Assembly: GCF_003201355.1 (NCBI RefSeq)
Contig: NZ_QICL01000020.1
Span: forward strand, 21,786-85,785
Length of the DNA stretch: 64,000 bases
Source: Indolivaga alginatilytica
Lineage (GTDB): Bacteria; Bacteroidota; Bacteroidia; Bacteroidales; Dysgonomonadaceae
Reading direction: 5' to 3'
Numbering within the stretch: position 1 is the first letter of the stretch; each line of letters opens with the position of its first letter. Below are positions 1-9,098 of this stretch, piece after piece. The translations under genes were made by a program, and so were the position numbers. The notes beneath the pieces were generated by a model. The model had not been told where the DNA came from and did not search any database. It worked only from the letters and a program-made list of their open reading frames with translations.

Positions 1-501
1 CACAAAGGCAATGATATACCGTTCTATCTTCTTGTATGAATTGGAGAACATCATGCAAGCCACAAAGATCGTGACCAGAATAGCGCCTATCTTTATAGGC
101 ACATCAAAAAGCATCTGAAGGGCAATAGCTCCTCCCAGTATTTCGGCAAGTGATGTGGAGACAGATGCACCGATAGCAGACCATAGCGTGACCCGTGAGG
201 CTCGGCGAGACAGGTATTTGTTGGCGGCTTCCGATAAACATAATCCTGTAACAATGCCTAAGTGAGCGACATTGTGCTGGAGTATTACCAACATAACAGT
301 GGATAGTGTTACGACCCATAAGAGAGTATATCCGAATTCCGACCCTGCCGCAAAGTTGGAAGCCCAGTTTCCGGGATCAATAAAGCCTACCGTAACTAAT
401 AATCCGGGACCTATGTATTTTAACAGTTCAAAAGCTCCCGACTTTAATTTGGGATCTTTCTTCTTATAGTCTTTTCGTAATTTCTGCCAAAAATTTTTCA
501 T
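1..501 (-). CDS. NRAMP-family divalent metal transporter (N-terminal part, cut by window edge)
   Basis: Reading the minus strand from the ATG at 499-501 gives an open frame of 167 codons that runs off the window. It starts with a short charged tail and then has GPGLLVTVGFIDPGNWASN, the first transmembrane segment of NRAMP transporters with the metal-binding DPGN motif, followed by further hydrophobic segments. Family members import Mn2+ or Fe2+ across the inner membrane, usually proton-coupled. Only about the first third of a normal ~420-residue protein is present. The gene is probably monocistronic, with a promoter just upstream. Confidence 0.88.
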   Translation of the reverse strand, partial: MKNFWQKLRKDYKKKDPKLKSGAFELLKYIGPGLLVTVGFIDPGNWASNFAAGSEFGYTLLWVVTLSTVMLVILQHNVAHLGIVTGLCLSEAANKYLSRRASRVTLWSAIGASVSTSLAEILGGAIALQMLFDVPIKIGAILVTIFVACMMFSNSYKKIERYIIAFV

Positions 502-527
502 ATAGTGGTTTTGAAGCTCGATTTTAG

Positions 528-557
528 CAAAGTTAGTATAAATGGGTATATCTCAAA
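528..557 (-). promoter_or_regulatory. Bacteroidota-type promoter of the NRAMP gene
   Basis: On the minus strand TTTG (554-557) is followed after 18 bases by TAACTTTG (528-535), close to the Bacteroidota consensus TTTG-N19-21-TAnnTTTG. It lies 27 bases upstream of the start codon. Confidence 0.5.
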
Positions 558-627
558 TTTATGGGTTTGTTTTTTTTGATGTCTCACGTCTCCACCTTCA
601 ATCCAATAGAAAATAGTTACACAACAG

Positions 628-747
628 GGTGACAAGAGTCACAAAAAGTAATCGATAAAGTAACAAAGGTGACTAAAAAGTGTTACTTTTCTGATTTTGT
701 TAATATGTTGTTTATCAGTAATTAATGATTTAAAAGGTGACAAAAGT
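628..747 (-). repeat. Dispersed non-coding repeat, left copy
   Basis: This AT-rich intergenic stretch, read on the minus strand, can be aligned by eye over its full length with 55226-55355 on the plus strand. Shared blocks include CTTTTGTCACCTTT, AAAGTAACACT and GATTACTTTTTG. No open frame covers it. It sits 127 bp upstream of the NRAMP gene. The rest of 758-950 shows nothing recognisable. Confidence 0.55.
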
Positions 748-950
748 CTAAGTACATGACAAAAATTTTATAGGATTTGTATTTATCTGACAATAAGGGT
801 TTAACAACCATTGTGCTATATTGTCTAGTCCATACTTAAAGATACTTTTCGCTTTTTTGCCATGTTTTAGTAATCGTATTCTTTTGATTTTTTTGTCTAT
901 ATATATTCCCGTATGCCAATCAGTAGTTGAATAGGTGGTAATAAAGGCTC

Positions 951-1380
951 ATTTTTTACTGACGCACCTCTATCGAGGTTTGTCTTTCATTTTGCCTTGA
1001 TGCAAAACGAAACAAAAGATCAAGACTGTGCCTCTTTGCTTTGGCCTTGATAGGTGATCCGAAAGCGAAAACAAAAAATTACCTTTGACTTTGATTTCTT
1101 TTTGTTTTTTACGCTTTCCTCCCACATCGGGTGCCCCGTGCAATAGACAAGGTCGGAGAGCCTGACGGGCGTAAGCAAAGCCGACGTTTACTTCGGGGGT
1201 GAGGTATCCGTTCAACGAAGCAGTCGATAAGAATAAAATGTAAAGAGTCCGACAGGACGGCTTATTTTATTCCGACGGCAAGTTGATAACGGATCACACC
1301 CGTAGTGGTCGGCAAAGACTTTTTGGTTCCTTTTGCGGCTTTGGGCAAAAGGAACACAAGCAATCTCTGATTGCGCGTAG
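951..1380 (+). repeat. Long dispersed repeat, left copy (inverted relative to 4604-4957)
   Basis: About 430 bp that recur in reverse complement at 4604-4957, near-identical across most of the length. This copy contains roughly 80 extra bases (about 1034-1130). The repeat has no credible gene; small open frames inside it are not supported. The two copies bracket the 1406-4511 gene block. It resembles non-autonomous dispersed repeats of Bacteroidota genomes, but its family is not identified. Confidence 0.75.
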
Positions 1381-1405
1381 GATAAATAACTTAAATGAGC
1401 ATTTA

Positions 1406-2077
1406 TTACTCACCGCTTCTTATATCATTCAGTTTTTTTACAGAATAACTTATATCCGAAAACACGCTTTCAAAAGATTCTCCTTTAGGCGATTGTGATA
1501 AAAATCCTATTTTCAGATTGCTTGCCGGATTGAGGTAAAAATAACGAGCCATATTCCAATATTTTCCGTCTGTGGAATAATGAAATGCATAAGCACCGTT
1601 TCCAAGTCCTGCAATTCTCAGGTATACTTCTTCTTTTGGAATTACTTCGTTGTTACTGTCGTCCGAAAACTCATTATTAACTACCGTAACAACCATAGGT
1701 TTGTATTGAGGTGAATATTCAAAGCATAGTTTTGCCCACTGGTTTGTATTTCCGTAAATCATAAGTACCCCCGCATCAAAAACCGATTTAAACTTCACCG
1801 ACACCTTACAACTGAATAAGAAGGTTTCGTCGGGAGTAAATAAAGCCATTGGTGCAGTATCGGCACGGGATAACCCTTGCGGATCAACAAATAGACGGGA
1901 GCCTTTTCCCGCATTGAGCGTAAACGTATTACCCGACACATTCCAGTTAAGCGGAGTATTGACCCAGCTTATTTCTTTGGGGATAGAACTTATCTCTACT
2001 TTTTTCTGGTCAGATTGAGCTATACACAGTTGTATACAGCAGGAGAAACAGATAAACGGGATTAATAATTTTCTCAT
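1406..2077 (-). CDS. Secreted DUF1349-like (concanavalin-fold) protein
   Basis: 223 residues from the ATG at 2075-2077. That start is chosen because it opens a signal peptide (MRKLLIPFICFSCCIQLC...), while the longer frame only adds an unlikely leader. The body matches the DUF1349 / regulation-of-enolase-1-like fold: SWVNTPLNWNV near the mature N-terminus, then DAGVLMIYGNTNQWAKLCFE, then HYSTDGKYWNMARYF. Such proteins are beta-sandwich, glucanase-like domains, exported and mostly of unknown substrate. The gene stands alone between one repeat copy and the EamA gene. Confidence 0.75.
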   Translation of the reverse strand: MRKLLIPFICFSCCIQLCIAQSDQKKVEISSIPKEISWVNTPLNWNVSGNTFTLNAGKGSRLFVDPQGLSRADTAPMALFTPDETFLFSCKVSVKFKSVFDAGVLMIYGNTNQWAKLCFEYSPQYKPMVVTVVNNEFSDDSNNEVIPKEEVYLRIAGLGNGAYAFHYSTDGKYWNMARYFYLNPASNLKIGFLSQSPKGESFESVFSDISYSVKKLNDIRSGE

Positions 2078-2229
2078 AGCATTCAGATATTGAGTGTTAT
2101 ATATAGTTGTAAAGCATAGAAAAGCCATTAAACGATTAAAGGTAAAAATAAATTATTTATTACCATCCTTAAGAAGTCTTATTTCACTAATTATGAGTCT
2201 TCTAAGATGGGAATAGTATCGGGCTAAAT

Positions 2230-3141
2230 TTACACTTTACTTTCTTTCGAAAAATATTTCGCCAGATATTCATTAAAGACAATCCCGAATACAATGAGGA
2301 ATAGCCCCAGATAGGTCGTGAAATAGATTTGTTCTCCTAAGATGATATGTATCAAGAATAGCGAAAGGAAAGGAGAAAGATAGCACATTTGGTTGATCAG
2401 AGCAGGATTATTCGTTTTGCGGATAGCCAAGCCGAAAAACACAAAAGGTATTCCCATCTCGAATATTCCCACATAGATACTGGATAATAAACCCTGAGCC
2501 GAACTCAGGTTGATGCCTACAAAAACAGACGCTATCAGTAAATAAACAGAGCCGAATAAGAAACTGAGGAAAAGGGCAATTGTACCATCTACCGCTTTAT
2601 TCAGATTGTTTATAATCCAGTATAAAGCCCATAGGCAAGCACTTAACAGAGCTAAAAGTAACCCTGCCATAGGTAAACTCTGCCCGCCTATTCCCCCCGA
2701 TAACAAAGAGATAAGAGCTACTCCGCTCAAAGACAGGAACATTCCTGCGTACTTGACTTTCGGGATCGGTTTGTGTGCAAATATTGCCAGTAAAATCAAA
2801 AGTATAATAGGCCATGAGTAATTGATAGGCTGTGCTATCTGCGCAGGCAGAAGGGCATACGCCTTGAATAAAACCAGATAATAAGCAACGGGATTTACGA
2901 GACCGACTAAGGCAAACCACTCCCATTGTCGGGCAGGGACTTTTCCGAGATCAGTCCATTTCTTCTGAATGGTCATAACAATACCGAAAATGATTAAAGC
3001 GGTCAGACTGGCGACCAGTAACATTTCGAAATGAGAAAAATGACGCAACGCCATCTTAAACATAGTAGCCACTGTTGACCAGCTTAACACTGCTATTGTT
3101 GTATATAGCAGGGCTTTGTTGTTCTCTTGGGAATTTGTCAT
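2230..3141 (-). CDS. EamA/DMT-family permease
   Basis: 303 residues with about ten hydrophobic segments, arranged as the two five-helix EamA repeats of the drug/metabolite transporter superfamily (for example ALLYTTIAVLSWSTVATMFK at the N-terminus and NPALINQMCYLSPFLSLFL in the second half). It is an inner-membrane exporter or importer of small metabolites; the substrate cannot be told. Its ATG overlaps the stop of the upstream M24 peptidase gene (ATGA, 3138-3141), so the two are translationally coupled and could act together, for example on peptides or amino acids. Confidence 0.85.
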   Translation of the reverse strand: MTNSQENNKALLYTTIAVLSWSTVATMFKMALRHFSHFEMLLVASLTALIIFGIVMTIQKKWTDLGKVPARQWEWFALVGLVNPVAYYLVLFKAYALLPAQIAQPINYSWPIILLILLAIFAHKPIPKVKYAGMFLSLSGVALISLLSGGIGGQSLPMAGLLLALLSACLWALYWIINNLNKAVDGTIALFLSFLFGSVYLLIASVFVGINLSSAQGLLSSIYVGIFEMGIPFVFFGLAIRKTNNPALINQMCYLSPFLSLFLIHIILGEQIYFTTYLGLFLIVFGIVFNEYLAKYFSKESKV

Positions 3142-4511
3142 CTCAAAGCTTCGACTTCGTTAGTAGTCAACGGAATTTTCTTGCCCAGCCTGTGAGATCC
3201 TGTTTCTGTTATCAGATAGTCTTCCTCGTTTCTTAAGCCTCCGAAGTTTTTGTATGCCTCCACTTTATCGTAATCGATAAATTCGGTGAACTTCTTTTCG
3301 GCTCTCCATTGGTCTATTAATTGGGGAATGAAATAGATTCCCGGTTCGATTGTGAGCACAAAGCCTGCTTCAAGCTCCCGTCCCAGACGAAGTGATTTCC
3401 GCCCGAACTGTGTGCTTTTGGGCTTGCCGTTATAACCCACCCAGACTTCGCCCAGATTCTCCATATCATGTACATCGAGCCCCATCATATGCCCCAGACC
3501 GCAAGGGTAAAACAAGGCGTGGGCCCCTGCACGGACTGCATCTTCGGCACTGCCTTTCATCAAGCCTAAAGAGGCAAGGCCTTCGCAAATAACTTTAGCC
3601 GAAAGATCGTATACATCACTGAACGGAATTCGGGGACGTAAAGCCTCAACGGATGCCGTATGAGAGGCTACCTGAATATCATATATCTCTTTCTGACGGG
3701 ATGTGAATTTCTTTCCGGCAGGTATTGTAGACGACATATCTCCGGCATATCCCATTGGGGTTTCGGCTCCGGCATCTATCAGTACCATGTCTCCTTCTTT
3801 TATTGTATTTCCGTGAAAATGATTGTGTAGTGTTTCGCCGTTTATTGTGGCAATGGTCGGAAACGAAAGCCTTCCTCCCGAAGCATAGGCTACCTCCTCA
3901 AGAGCTGCGGCAATCTCGTATTCTTTCATGCCGACTCGAACCGATCTTATTGCAGCTAAATGCATTTCGGCGGTAATATCACATGCTTTCTCTATTTCGA
4001 CAATTTCTTCTTTCGATTTATAAATCCGCTGATTTACAACTCCCTGTATAAAGGGGATAGAAGCCGTTTGCCGAGATGGCTTTATGCCGAACCAGTTCAT
4101 GAGTTTTATTTCATGTTCGGCTCTGTATGGGGGCAGGTAATGTGTTTTTTGCCCTTTATCGGTCGCCTTCGATAAATAATCGTGTATCGAATTATAGGGT
4201 AAGGTTGAATAGATTCCTGTTTTTTCGCTTTTTTCTTTTAGTGAAGGCTGTATTCCCATCCATACAATTTCATCCATGGTAAGCTCATCACCGAAGATAA
4301 TTTCCTTATCGTCATCTATATTGATAATGGCTGTTAATCTGGGGTAGGAAAGTCCGAAATAATACAGAAATGTGGAATCTTGCCTGAAAGGATATGTGTT
4401 ATCCTCGTAATTCATCCCGCAATCGTCGTTCCCGATAAATAACAGAACTCCCGAACCGATTGTTTCTTTTAATATGCTACGGCGTTTAATATAGGTTTCT
4501 TTTGAAAACAT
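3138..4511 (-). CDS. Xaa-Pro aminopeptidase (M24B)
   Basis: 457 residues: an N-terminal aminopeptidase-P domain (residues ~1-170) and a C-terminal pita-bread M24 domain. Metal-ligand motifs are visible: VLIDAGAETPMGYAGD (two Asp), CGLGHMMGLDVHD (His), TIEPGIY (Glu) and LRNEEDYL (Glu). It removes N-terminal residues preceding proline in the cytoplasm and needs two metal ions. Length is normal for aminopeptidase P. It is the first gene of a two-gene operon with the EamA permease. Confidence 0.92.
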   Translation of the reverse strand: MFSKETYIKRRSILKETIGSGVLLFIGNDDCGMNYEDNTYPFRQDSTFLYYFGLSYPRLTAIINIDDDKEIIFGDELTMDEIVWMGIQPSLKEKSEKTGIYSTLPYNSIHDYLSKATDKGQKTHYLPPYRAEHEIKLMNWFGIKPSRQTASIPFIQGVVNQRIYKSKEEIVEIEKACDITAEMHLAAIRSVRVGMKEYEIAAALEEVAYASGGRLSFPTIATINGETLHNHFHGNTIKEGDMVLIDAGAETPMGYAGDMSSTIPAGKKFTSRQKEIYDIQVASHTASVEALRPRIPFSDVYDLSAKVICEGLASLGLMKGSAEDAVRAGAHALFYPCGLGHMMGLDVHDMENLGEVWVGYNGKPKSTQFGRKSLRLGRELEAGFVLTIEPGIYFIPQLIDQWRAEKKFTEFIDYDKVEAYKNFGGLRNEEDYLITETGSHRLGKKIPLTTNEVEALR

Positions 4512-4603
4512 AGTATTTCTTTTAATTTTCGATTAATCATCCTGAGTGTATTATATCTTTATAATTGTTGGATTATATAAAACGCTCTTTTAAGCTATTT
4601 ATA

Positions 4604-4957
4604 CTACGCGCAATCACAGATTGCTTGTGTTCCTTTTGCCCAAAGCCGCAAAAGGAACCAAAAAGTCTTTGCCGACCACTTACGGTGGTGATCCGTTAAC
4701 AACTTGCCGTCGGAATAAAATAAGCCGTCCTGTCGGACTCTTTACATTTTATTCTTAACGACAGCTTCGTTGAACGGATACCTCACCCCCGAAGTAAACG
4801 CCGGCTTTGCTTACGCCCGTCAGGCTCTCCGACCTTGGCGGTTGCACGGAGCACCTATCGGGTCGGGCAATGAGGCACAGTCTTGATCTTTTGTTTCGTT
4901 TTGCATCAAGGCAAAATGAAAGACAAACCTCGATAGAGGGTGCGTCAGTAAAAAAGA
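4604..4957 (-). repeat. Long dispersed repeat, right copy
   Basis: Reverse complement of 951-1380, without the ~80-bp internal block of that copy. It fills most of the interval between the aminopeptidase and glycosyltransferase genes. Nothing else is seen in 4512-4984. Confidence 0.75.
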
Positions 4958-4984
4958 GCGTATATTACCGATTGGCATTATCTA

Positions 4985-5968
4985 TCATTCTTTTTTGAAC
5001 AGACCGAGCCTCGATGCTAAAACGATACTTGGTGTATAATTGAAAACAAGACGGAAAAGGATATATTTCCACGAATAGGATATATCAGGCAGAGGATAGA
5101 GTTTGCGATTACTTAATTCTTGAATATTGCTTTTTACCTGTGCTTTATCAACTCTAAAGCGAATGAGGTTCACAATAAAATCAGTTGTGAGAGAAATGAT
5201 CTTTCGCCTTAATCCTTCTTTCTGCAACTCGTTTAAGTTTGTCCTTTCCTCTAAAGTGACAAGTTGATCCAAGACATAGAGGGTATCACTTATCCGTCTG
5301 CTTACCTGATTCTTATCTTTGCTATTCGTGATAGAATCTTCACGTTGATAATAGGCATACACCAATCGGTCTATAAATACAATCTGATGTGCATATATAA
5401 AAGACTCTGAAAGAAACAGTTCGTCTTCGTGATAAATACCCTCGGGCATTACGATTGACCTCTCTTTCAGAAAGGAAGCAGAAAACAAATAAGGACAGAC
5501 TCCTCCACTGAGATTCAGTTTACTCAAATACTCAGCTCCCGACATAAGAGAGTTATAGATGGATGCTTCCCTCTTCTTCTTTAGTGCAGAACCATCGGAA
5601 TAGACCTGTGCCCAATCAAAACCTATTATATCAGAAGTGTCCGACTCTGCGTATCTGAATAGTTCAGGCAATGAGTTATCGAAGAGATAATCATCCGAAT
5701 CTACAAAGAAGAAGTACTTCCCGCGGGCAACGTTCATCCCCTTATTACGGGCAGCACCCAATCCCTGATTTTCGGTATGCAGATATTTGATACAAGGGCT
5801 GTCTTTCGCCAGATCATTTATTACCTGAGCCGAATTATCCGTTGAACCGTCATTAACAATGATAATCTCAAACAAGCTCTCCTTTATACCCTGATTCAGT
5901 ATACTGCCGACACATCTTTCCAGATAATGCCCCATATTGTAAACAGGTATTATAAAGCTTATTATCAT
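4985..5968 (-). CDS. Family 2 glycosyltransferase
   Basis: 327 residues with a GT-A fold: ISFIIPVYNMGHYLERC at the start, EIIIVNDGSTDNS (nucleotide-sugar binding), GLGAARNKGMNVARGKY and the DxD motif FFVDSDDYLF. It transfers a sugar from a nucleotide donor, probably onto a surface polysaccharide or lipid-linked glycan. The start overlaps the end of the Stealth-type gene by ATGA, so both are in one operon and likely build the same glycan. Confidence 0.88.
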   Translation of the reverse strand: MIISFIIPVYNMGHYLERCVGSILNQGIKESLFEIIIVNDGSTDNSAQVINDLAKDSPCIKYLHTENQGLGAARNKGMNVARGKYFFFVDSDDYLFDNSLPELFRYAESDTSDIIGFDWAQVYSDGSALKKKREASIYNSLMSGAEYLSKLNLSGGVCPYLFSASFLKERSIVMPEGIYHEDELFLSESFIYAHQIVFIDRLVYAYYQREDSITNSKDKNQVSRRISDTLYVLDQLVTLEERTNLNELQKEGLRRKIISLTTDFIVNLIRFRVDKAQVKSNIQELSNRKLYPLPDISYSWKYILFRLVFNYTPSIVLASRLGLFKKE

Positions 5969-6966
5969 ACTATTTCAAATGATGATTTATGGGGGAGAAT
6001 ATCATGGAATGCTTCCTGTAGTTTTCGGCTCATTCCCTCGAAATCGGGAATATCCTCGCCATCATTGATACAAATTTGCATATACTTCTTTGTACGGATC
6101 ACCTCGCATATCTCTTCAATAGTAGATGTTGATATTTCAAAAGTTTGCCCTTGAGACAGGATATCAGTCGGGGTAAACTCTCCTTTTGCTATATGCCAGA
6201 ATCTGAACAGCCATTGATTGACATCTGCATGTGAACGAAAACGAGCACGCCCCGTTTTATGCAATATCTCAGGTTCGGCTCTCCAGACCTCTTCGAAAGT
6301 TTCCTTACGAAACGAATGAGCCAAATGTGCATCGAGCAATCCCGGAAACTTTTTCCACGGTAAAAGCAGTATACTCTTAAAGAGGTATTTCCCGTATTTC
6401 GGATTTATCCATTTTAATAAATCCTTATTTATCACCTCTCTTTTCGAAAAATGCCGGTTGATTATCCTTATATCATTCACAAAGATTTCGGGATACTCTT
6501 CCGGAAAAATAGGATCCAGAATCGCAAAGTCGCAAGGTCGGTTGTTTCGAAAGAAATCGGACTCTTTAGCTGTATCGATCAGAAACACATCGTCATTGAA
6601 GAAAATAAACTGATCACTCAATCCTTCAATTCGATGTAAGTTAGTTTCTATTGCGTTAATATTAAAGGTAGGCAAGAACTCCTCAGGCATAAAGTCCTCG
6701 TGTTTCACCCAGTGCAACTTAGGATGATTTATATCGAGCCAATCAGGACGTTCCCCTGAAGTCACCAAATGTATTGTTCCAACCCATGGAGCAAATGCTT
6801 CTATACCTCTAAACCAATATTTAAGTAAACCCCAGTCTCTGAAACGGATATTTCTTTTATCTCCTTCTGAAACTTCGTTACTATATTTTTGATAAAGAGT
6901 CCTCCATTGGGGATTATTTCCATCCACCCATGTCAATACAATATCTACCCGGTCGGTATCGTGCAT
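5965..6966 (-). CDS. Stealth-family sugar-phosphate transferase
   Basis: 333 residues with the conserved Stealth regions: DIVLTWVDGNNPQW (CR1, residues 8-21) and RDWGLLKYWFRGIEAFAPWV through LPTFNINAIE and FIFFNDDVFL (CR2), followed by CR3/CR4-like sequence (FRSHADVNQW). Known members transfer hexose-1-phosphate to build phosphodiester-linked capsule polymers. It is the first gene of the operon with the GT2 gene. No promoter matching the consensus was found in the 165 bp upstream. Confidence 0.88.
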   Translation of the reverse strand: MHDTDRVDIVLTWVDGNNPQWRTLYQKYSNEVSEGDKRNIRFRDWGLLKYWFRGIEAFAPWVGTIHLVTSGERPDWLDINHPKLHWVKHEDFMPEEFLPTFNINAIETNLHRIEGLSDQFIFFNDDVFLIDTAKESDFFRNNRPCDFAILDPIFPEEYPEIFVNDIRIINRHFSKREVINKDLLKWINPKYGKYLFKSILLLPWKKFPGLLDAHLAHSFRKETFEEVWRAEPEILHKTGRARFRSHADVNQWLFRFWHIAKGEFTPTDILSQGQTFEISTSTIEEICEVIRTKKYMQICINDGEDIPDFEGMSRKLQEAFHDILPHKSSFEIV

Positions 6967-7077
6967 ACTTTTCTATTGAAATAAGACAATGTAAAAATAC
7001 ATTTATTTTAATAATAAGGCTCATTTAATGCCAGATGTATTTTCTCTACTTTATTTTCGAATATTTTTGCCAAAAAG

Positions 7078-7108
7078 CTTGTTTTATTAAATATTAGATT
7101 TATCTTTG
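7078..7108 (+). promoter_or_regulatory. Promoter of tRNA-Leu
   Basis: CTTG (7078-7081), 19 bases, then TATCTTTG (7101-7108), close to the Bacteroidota promoter consensus and about 24 bases before the tRNA. Confidence 0.5.
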
Positions 7109-7131
7109 TACCCGCTAACACAATAGCAGCC

Positions 7132-7213
7132 GCGGATGTGGCGTAATTGGTAGCCGCGCCAGACTTAGGATCTGGTGTCGAGAGACGTGGGGGTTCGAGT
7201 CCCTTCATCCGCA
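7132..7213 (+). tRNA. tRNA-Leu (anticodon UAG)
   Basis: 82 nt class II tRNA. The 7-bp acceptor stem GCGGATG/CATCCGC, D-arm GGC/GCC, anticodon stem CCAGA/TCTGG with loop CTTAGGA, long variable arm and T-arm with TTCGAGT are all present. Its 3' two-thirds is part of the 56-bp attachment repeat, so the intact gene is rebuilt by prophage DNA at the left end. No CCA is encoded. Confidence 0.95.
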
Positions 7214-7214
7214 C
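7159..7214 (+). repeat. attL: attL: 56-bp core attachment repeat
   Basis: Covers the anticodon arm to the 3' end of tRNA-Leu plus one base. It is identical to 51826-51881. Direct repeats of a tRNA 3' end are the mark of tyrosine-recombinase integration. Confidence 0.93.
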
Positions 7215-7230
7215 AAATACTAAAAATCAG

Positions 7231-7261
7231 GCGATTACTACAAAAAGTAATCGCTTTTTTT
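7231..7261 (+). terminator. Intrinsic terminator after tRNA-Leu
   Basis: Stem GCGATTACT/AGTAATCGC with a 6-nt loop, followed by a long T run. It is phage-borne and replaces the host tRNA terminator displaced to 51886. Confidence 0.85.
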
Positions 7262-7333
7262 GTGTTTTTACCCCAAGTAAATCACACGAAAAGCATACTA
7301 TTCTAAGACGGTTTTACACGGTTTAAGTCAATA

Positions 7334-7352
7334 TGTTTAGAAATAGTTTAGA
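7334..7352 (+). promoter_or_regulatory. Putative integrase arm-type site (left)
   Basis: TGTTTAGAAATAGTTTAGA, identical to 51771-51789 in the same orientation. Both copies lie just inside the att cores (about 120 and 37 bp away). More GTTTA-type half sites are scattered around this copy. Confidence 0.5.
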
Positions 7353-7400
7353 CTTCTAAACGTACTAAAAACGAGTGTTAAACAATTTAATTAGTATATT

Positions 7401-8627
7401 ATGGCAACTTTTAAAGCATTAGTTCAGAAGAAAAGAAGTGATAACACGTATGTCGTTTACATAAGATGTACGCACAACAGGTCGATCAAGTACATCAAAA
7501 CAGATTTATATGTGCATGAAAGGAAAATCAAAGGAGGTGAGATAATAGACCAAACTATTTTAGGGCAGTGTGCAATCAAGATAAAGGGGTATTTGGATAA
7601 GCTAAACAATGCTGATAATGTAAATAGATGGTCGGTTAATGATATTGTCGATTTCCTGACAACCGAACAAACGGATATCCCCTTCATTCCGTTCTGTAAA
7701 TCTTTTATTGAAGAAATGAGAAAGGAAAATAGAGGCAGAAGTGCTACAAATTACATGTGTGCCTTAAATTCCTTTGTTAGACATTCTGGAAATAATGTAA
7801 CATTTCAAGAAATTAATTCAATAGAGTTAACAAACTGGATTAAGTCGTTAGGTGATATGAAAAGGGCTAAGGAATCATATCCTAAATATCTGAAAACGAT
7901 GTTTGATGCTGGCTGTTCAGAGTACAACGATTATAACAGAAATATTATTCGCATACCGTCTCGCCCCTTTACGGGAGTGAAGATACCCAAGCATGATGTA
8001 GCTCCTAAAAAGGCAATAGATGCCTCTGTTATAAAATCAATATTGGAATTTGAGGCAATAACAGAACAAACAAAGAAAGCCAGAGATATTGCTAAACTTG
8101 TATTTTATTTAGTAGGTATTAATACCGTAGATTTATTTAATCTAAAGCATAGTAATTACATTAATGGGAAAATCTGTTACAATCGGAGTAAAACAAAAGA
8201 TTCACGAACAGATAAAGCCTATATTGAGATAACGGTGCATCCTGATATACTATATTTATTTGAAATATATAAAGGTGAAGAAAGGTTATTTGACTTTGGC
8301 TACTGTAATGCAAGAAGTTTCAATAAGCAAATAAATATCGGATTGAAAACGATTTCTGATACGTTAGGTATTCCACAGGTCGGAACTTATACTTTCCGTC
8401 ATTCATGGGCTACGATTGCTTACATTGATTGTGGAGCTTCAATAGATAGTGTAGCTCTGTGCCTGAATCATATTTCCGCACACAAGGTCACTAGATTGTA
8501 TGTTAAAGATATTTTTAAACCCATTGAAGTATTAAATAGTGAAGTGATTGATTTTGTTTTTGGAAGGAAGAAGGTAGGAAAAAAGAAAAAGAAAGTTGAT
8601 GTGAAAGAATTAGAATTGGTGGGTTGA
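7401..8627 (+). CDS. Tyrosine recombinase / phage integrase
   Basis: 408 residues of the Bacteroidota integrase type: an N-terminal arm-binding beta domain (about 1-90), a SAM-like core-binding domain (about 90-200) and a catalytic domain with YTFRHSWAT, LNHISAHKVTRLYV and the tyrosine in RLYV. The usual first catalytic arginine is replaced in LVGINTVDLFNL, which is common in this branch. It lies 187 bp inside attL and points inward, so it most likely carries out integration and excision at tRNA-Leu. Confidence 0.92.
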   Translation: MATFKALVQKKRSDNTYVVYIRCTHNRSIKYIKTDLYVHERKIKGGEIIDQTILGQCAIKIKGYLDKLNNADNVNRWSVNDIVDFLTTEQTDIPFIPFCKSFIEEMRKENRGRSATNYMCALNSFVRHSGNNVTFQEINSIELTNWIKSLGDMKRAKESYPKYLKTMFDAGCSEYNDYNRNIIRIPSRPFTGVKIPKHDVAPKKAIDASVIKSILEFEAITEQTKKARDIAKLVFYLVGINTVDLFNLKHSNYINGKICYNRSKTKDSRTDKAYIEITVHPDILYLFEIYKGEERLFDFGYCNARSFNKQINIGLKTISDTLGIPQVGTYTFRHSWATIAYIDCGASIDSVALCLNHISAHKVTRLYVKDIFKPIEVLNSEVIDFVFGRKKVGKKKKKVDVKELELVG

Positions 8628-8650
8628 GATAGCATCAATAGCAGAAAAAA

Positions 8651-8682
8651 GAGAGGCTGGCGTTTCACAACGTCAACCTCTC
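8651..8682 (-). terminator. Intrinsic terminator ending the minus-strand early operon
   Basis: 14-bp stem (with G-U pairs), TCAC loop, then a T run when read on the minus strand. It lies between the convergent integrase and the 8704 gene. Confidence 0.75.
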
Positions 8683-8703
8683 ATAATAATTGAGTGGTGT
8701 GTA

Positions 8704-9090
8704 TTAGTTGCCCCTTCTCATTTCGGCACGGCGTTCGACACAATTTTCGCAATTGCAGTCATCTTTTTCACCTAATAATTCACTAAACAGCAGTGATAGA
8801 ATATTAGGTTTCCTGTTGCCAATTCCATCTTGCAAGAAAAGACGTGAGGCATTAAGTATAATTTTGGCAATACCTGTTTCCTGCATCATCGCTTTGTAAA
8901 TTGACACAGATGTACGGCTAGGCTCTCCAGCGATGGAGATAGCCGCTTTTGTATGATCGCCAGCCTTAATTGAGGCAACTAAAAGAATTGAATCGCCTGA
9001 TCCTTCTAGGCTCTCTCCGTAGTTATTACAGGCTTCAATGATTTTAAGGAGCGTGGGGTTTACGTCCCCTGAATTGTTGGTGTTTTCCAT
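8704..9090 (-). CDS. Phage protein of unknown function, paralogue of 9099-9482
   Basis: 128 residues, no recognised domain. Its core (LLVASIKAGDH..., then GIAKIILNASRLFLQ) aligns along its length with the neighbouring 9099-9482 product (VIMLSSIGDSR..., then NFASIILKASMCFLH), so the two arose by tandem duplication. The C-terminus carries CNCENC, a possible metal site absent from the paralogue. It is the last gene of the minus-strand operon, followed by a terminator. Confidence 0.7.
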   Translation of the reverse strand: MENTNNSGDVNPTLLKIIEACNNYGESLEGSGDSILLVASIKAGDHTKAAISIAGEPSRTSVSIYKAMMQETGIAKIILNASRLFLQDGIGNRKPNILSLLFSELLGEKDDCNCENCVERRAEMRRGN

Positions 9091-9098
9091 AGAGTTGA

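Noticed and set aside
970..1215. Minus-strand frame inside the long repeat (MNGYLTPEVNVGFAY)
   Set aside because: The frame is part of the dispersed repeat, is not kept intact in the 4604-4957 copy, and has no domain.
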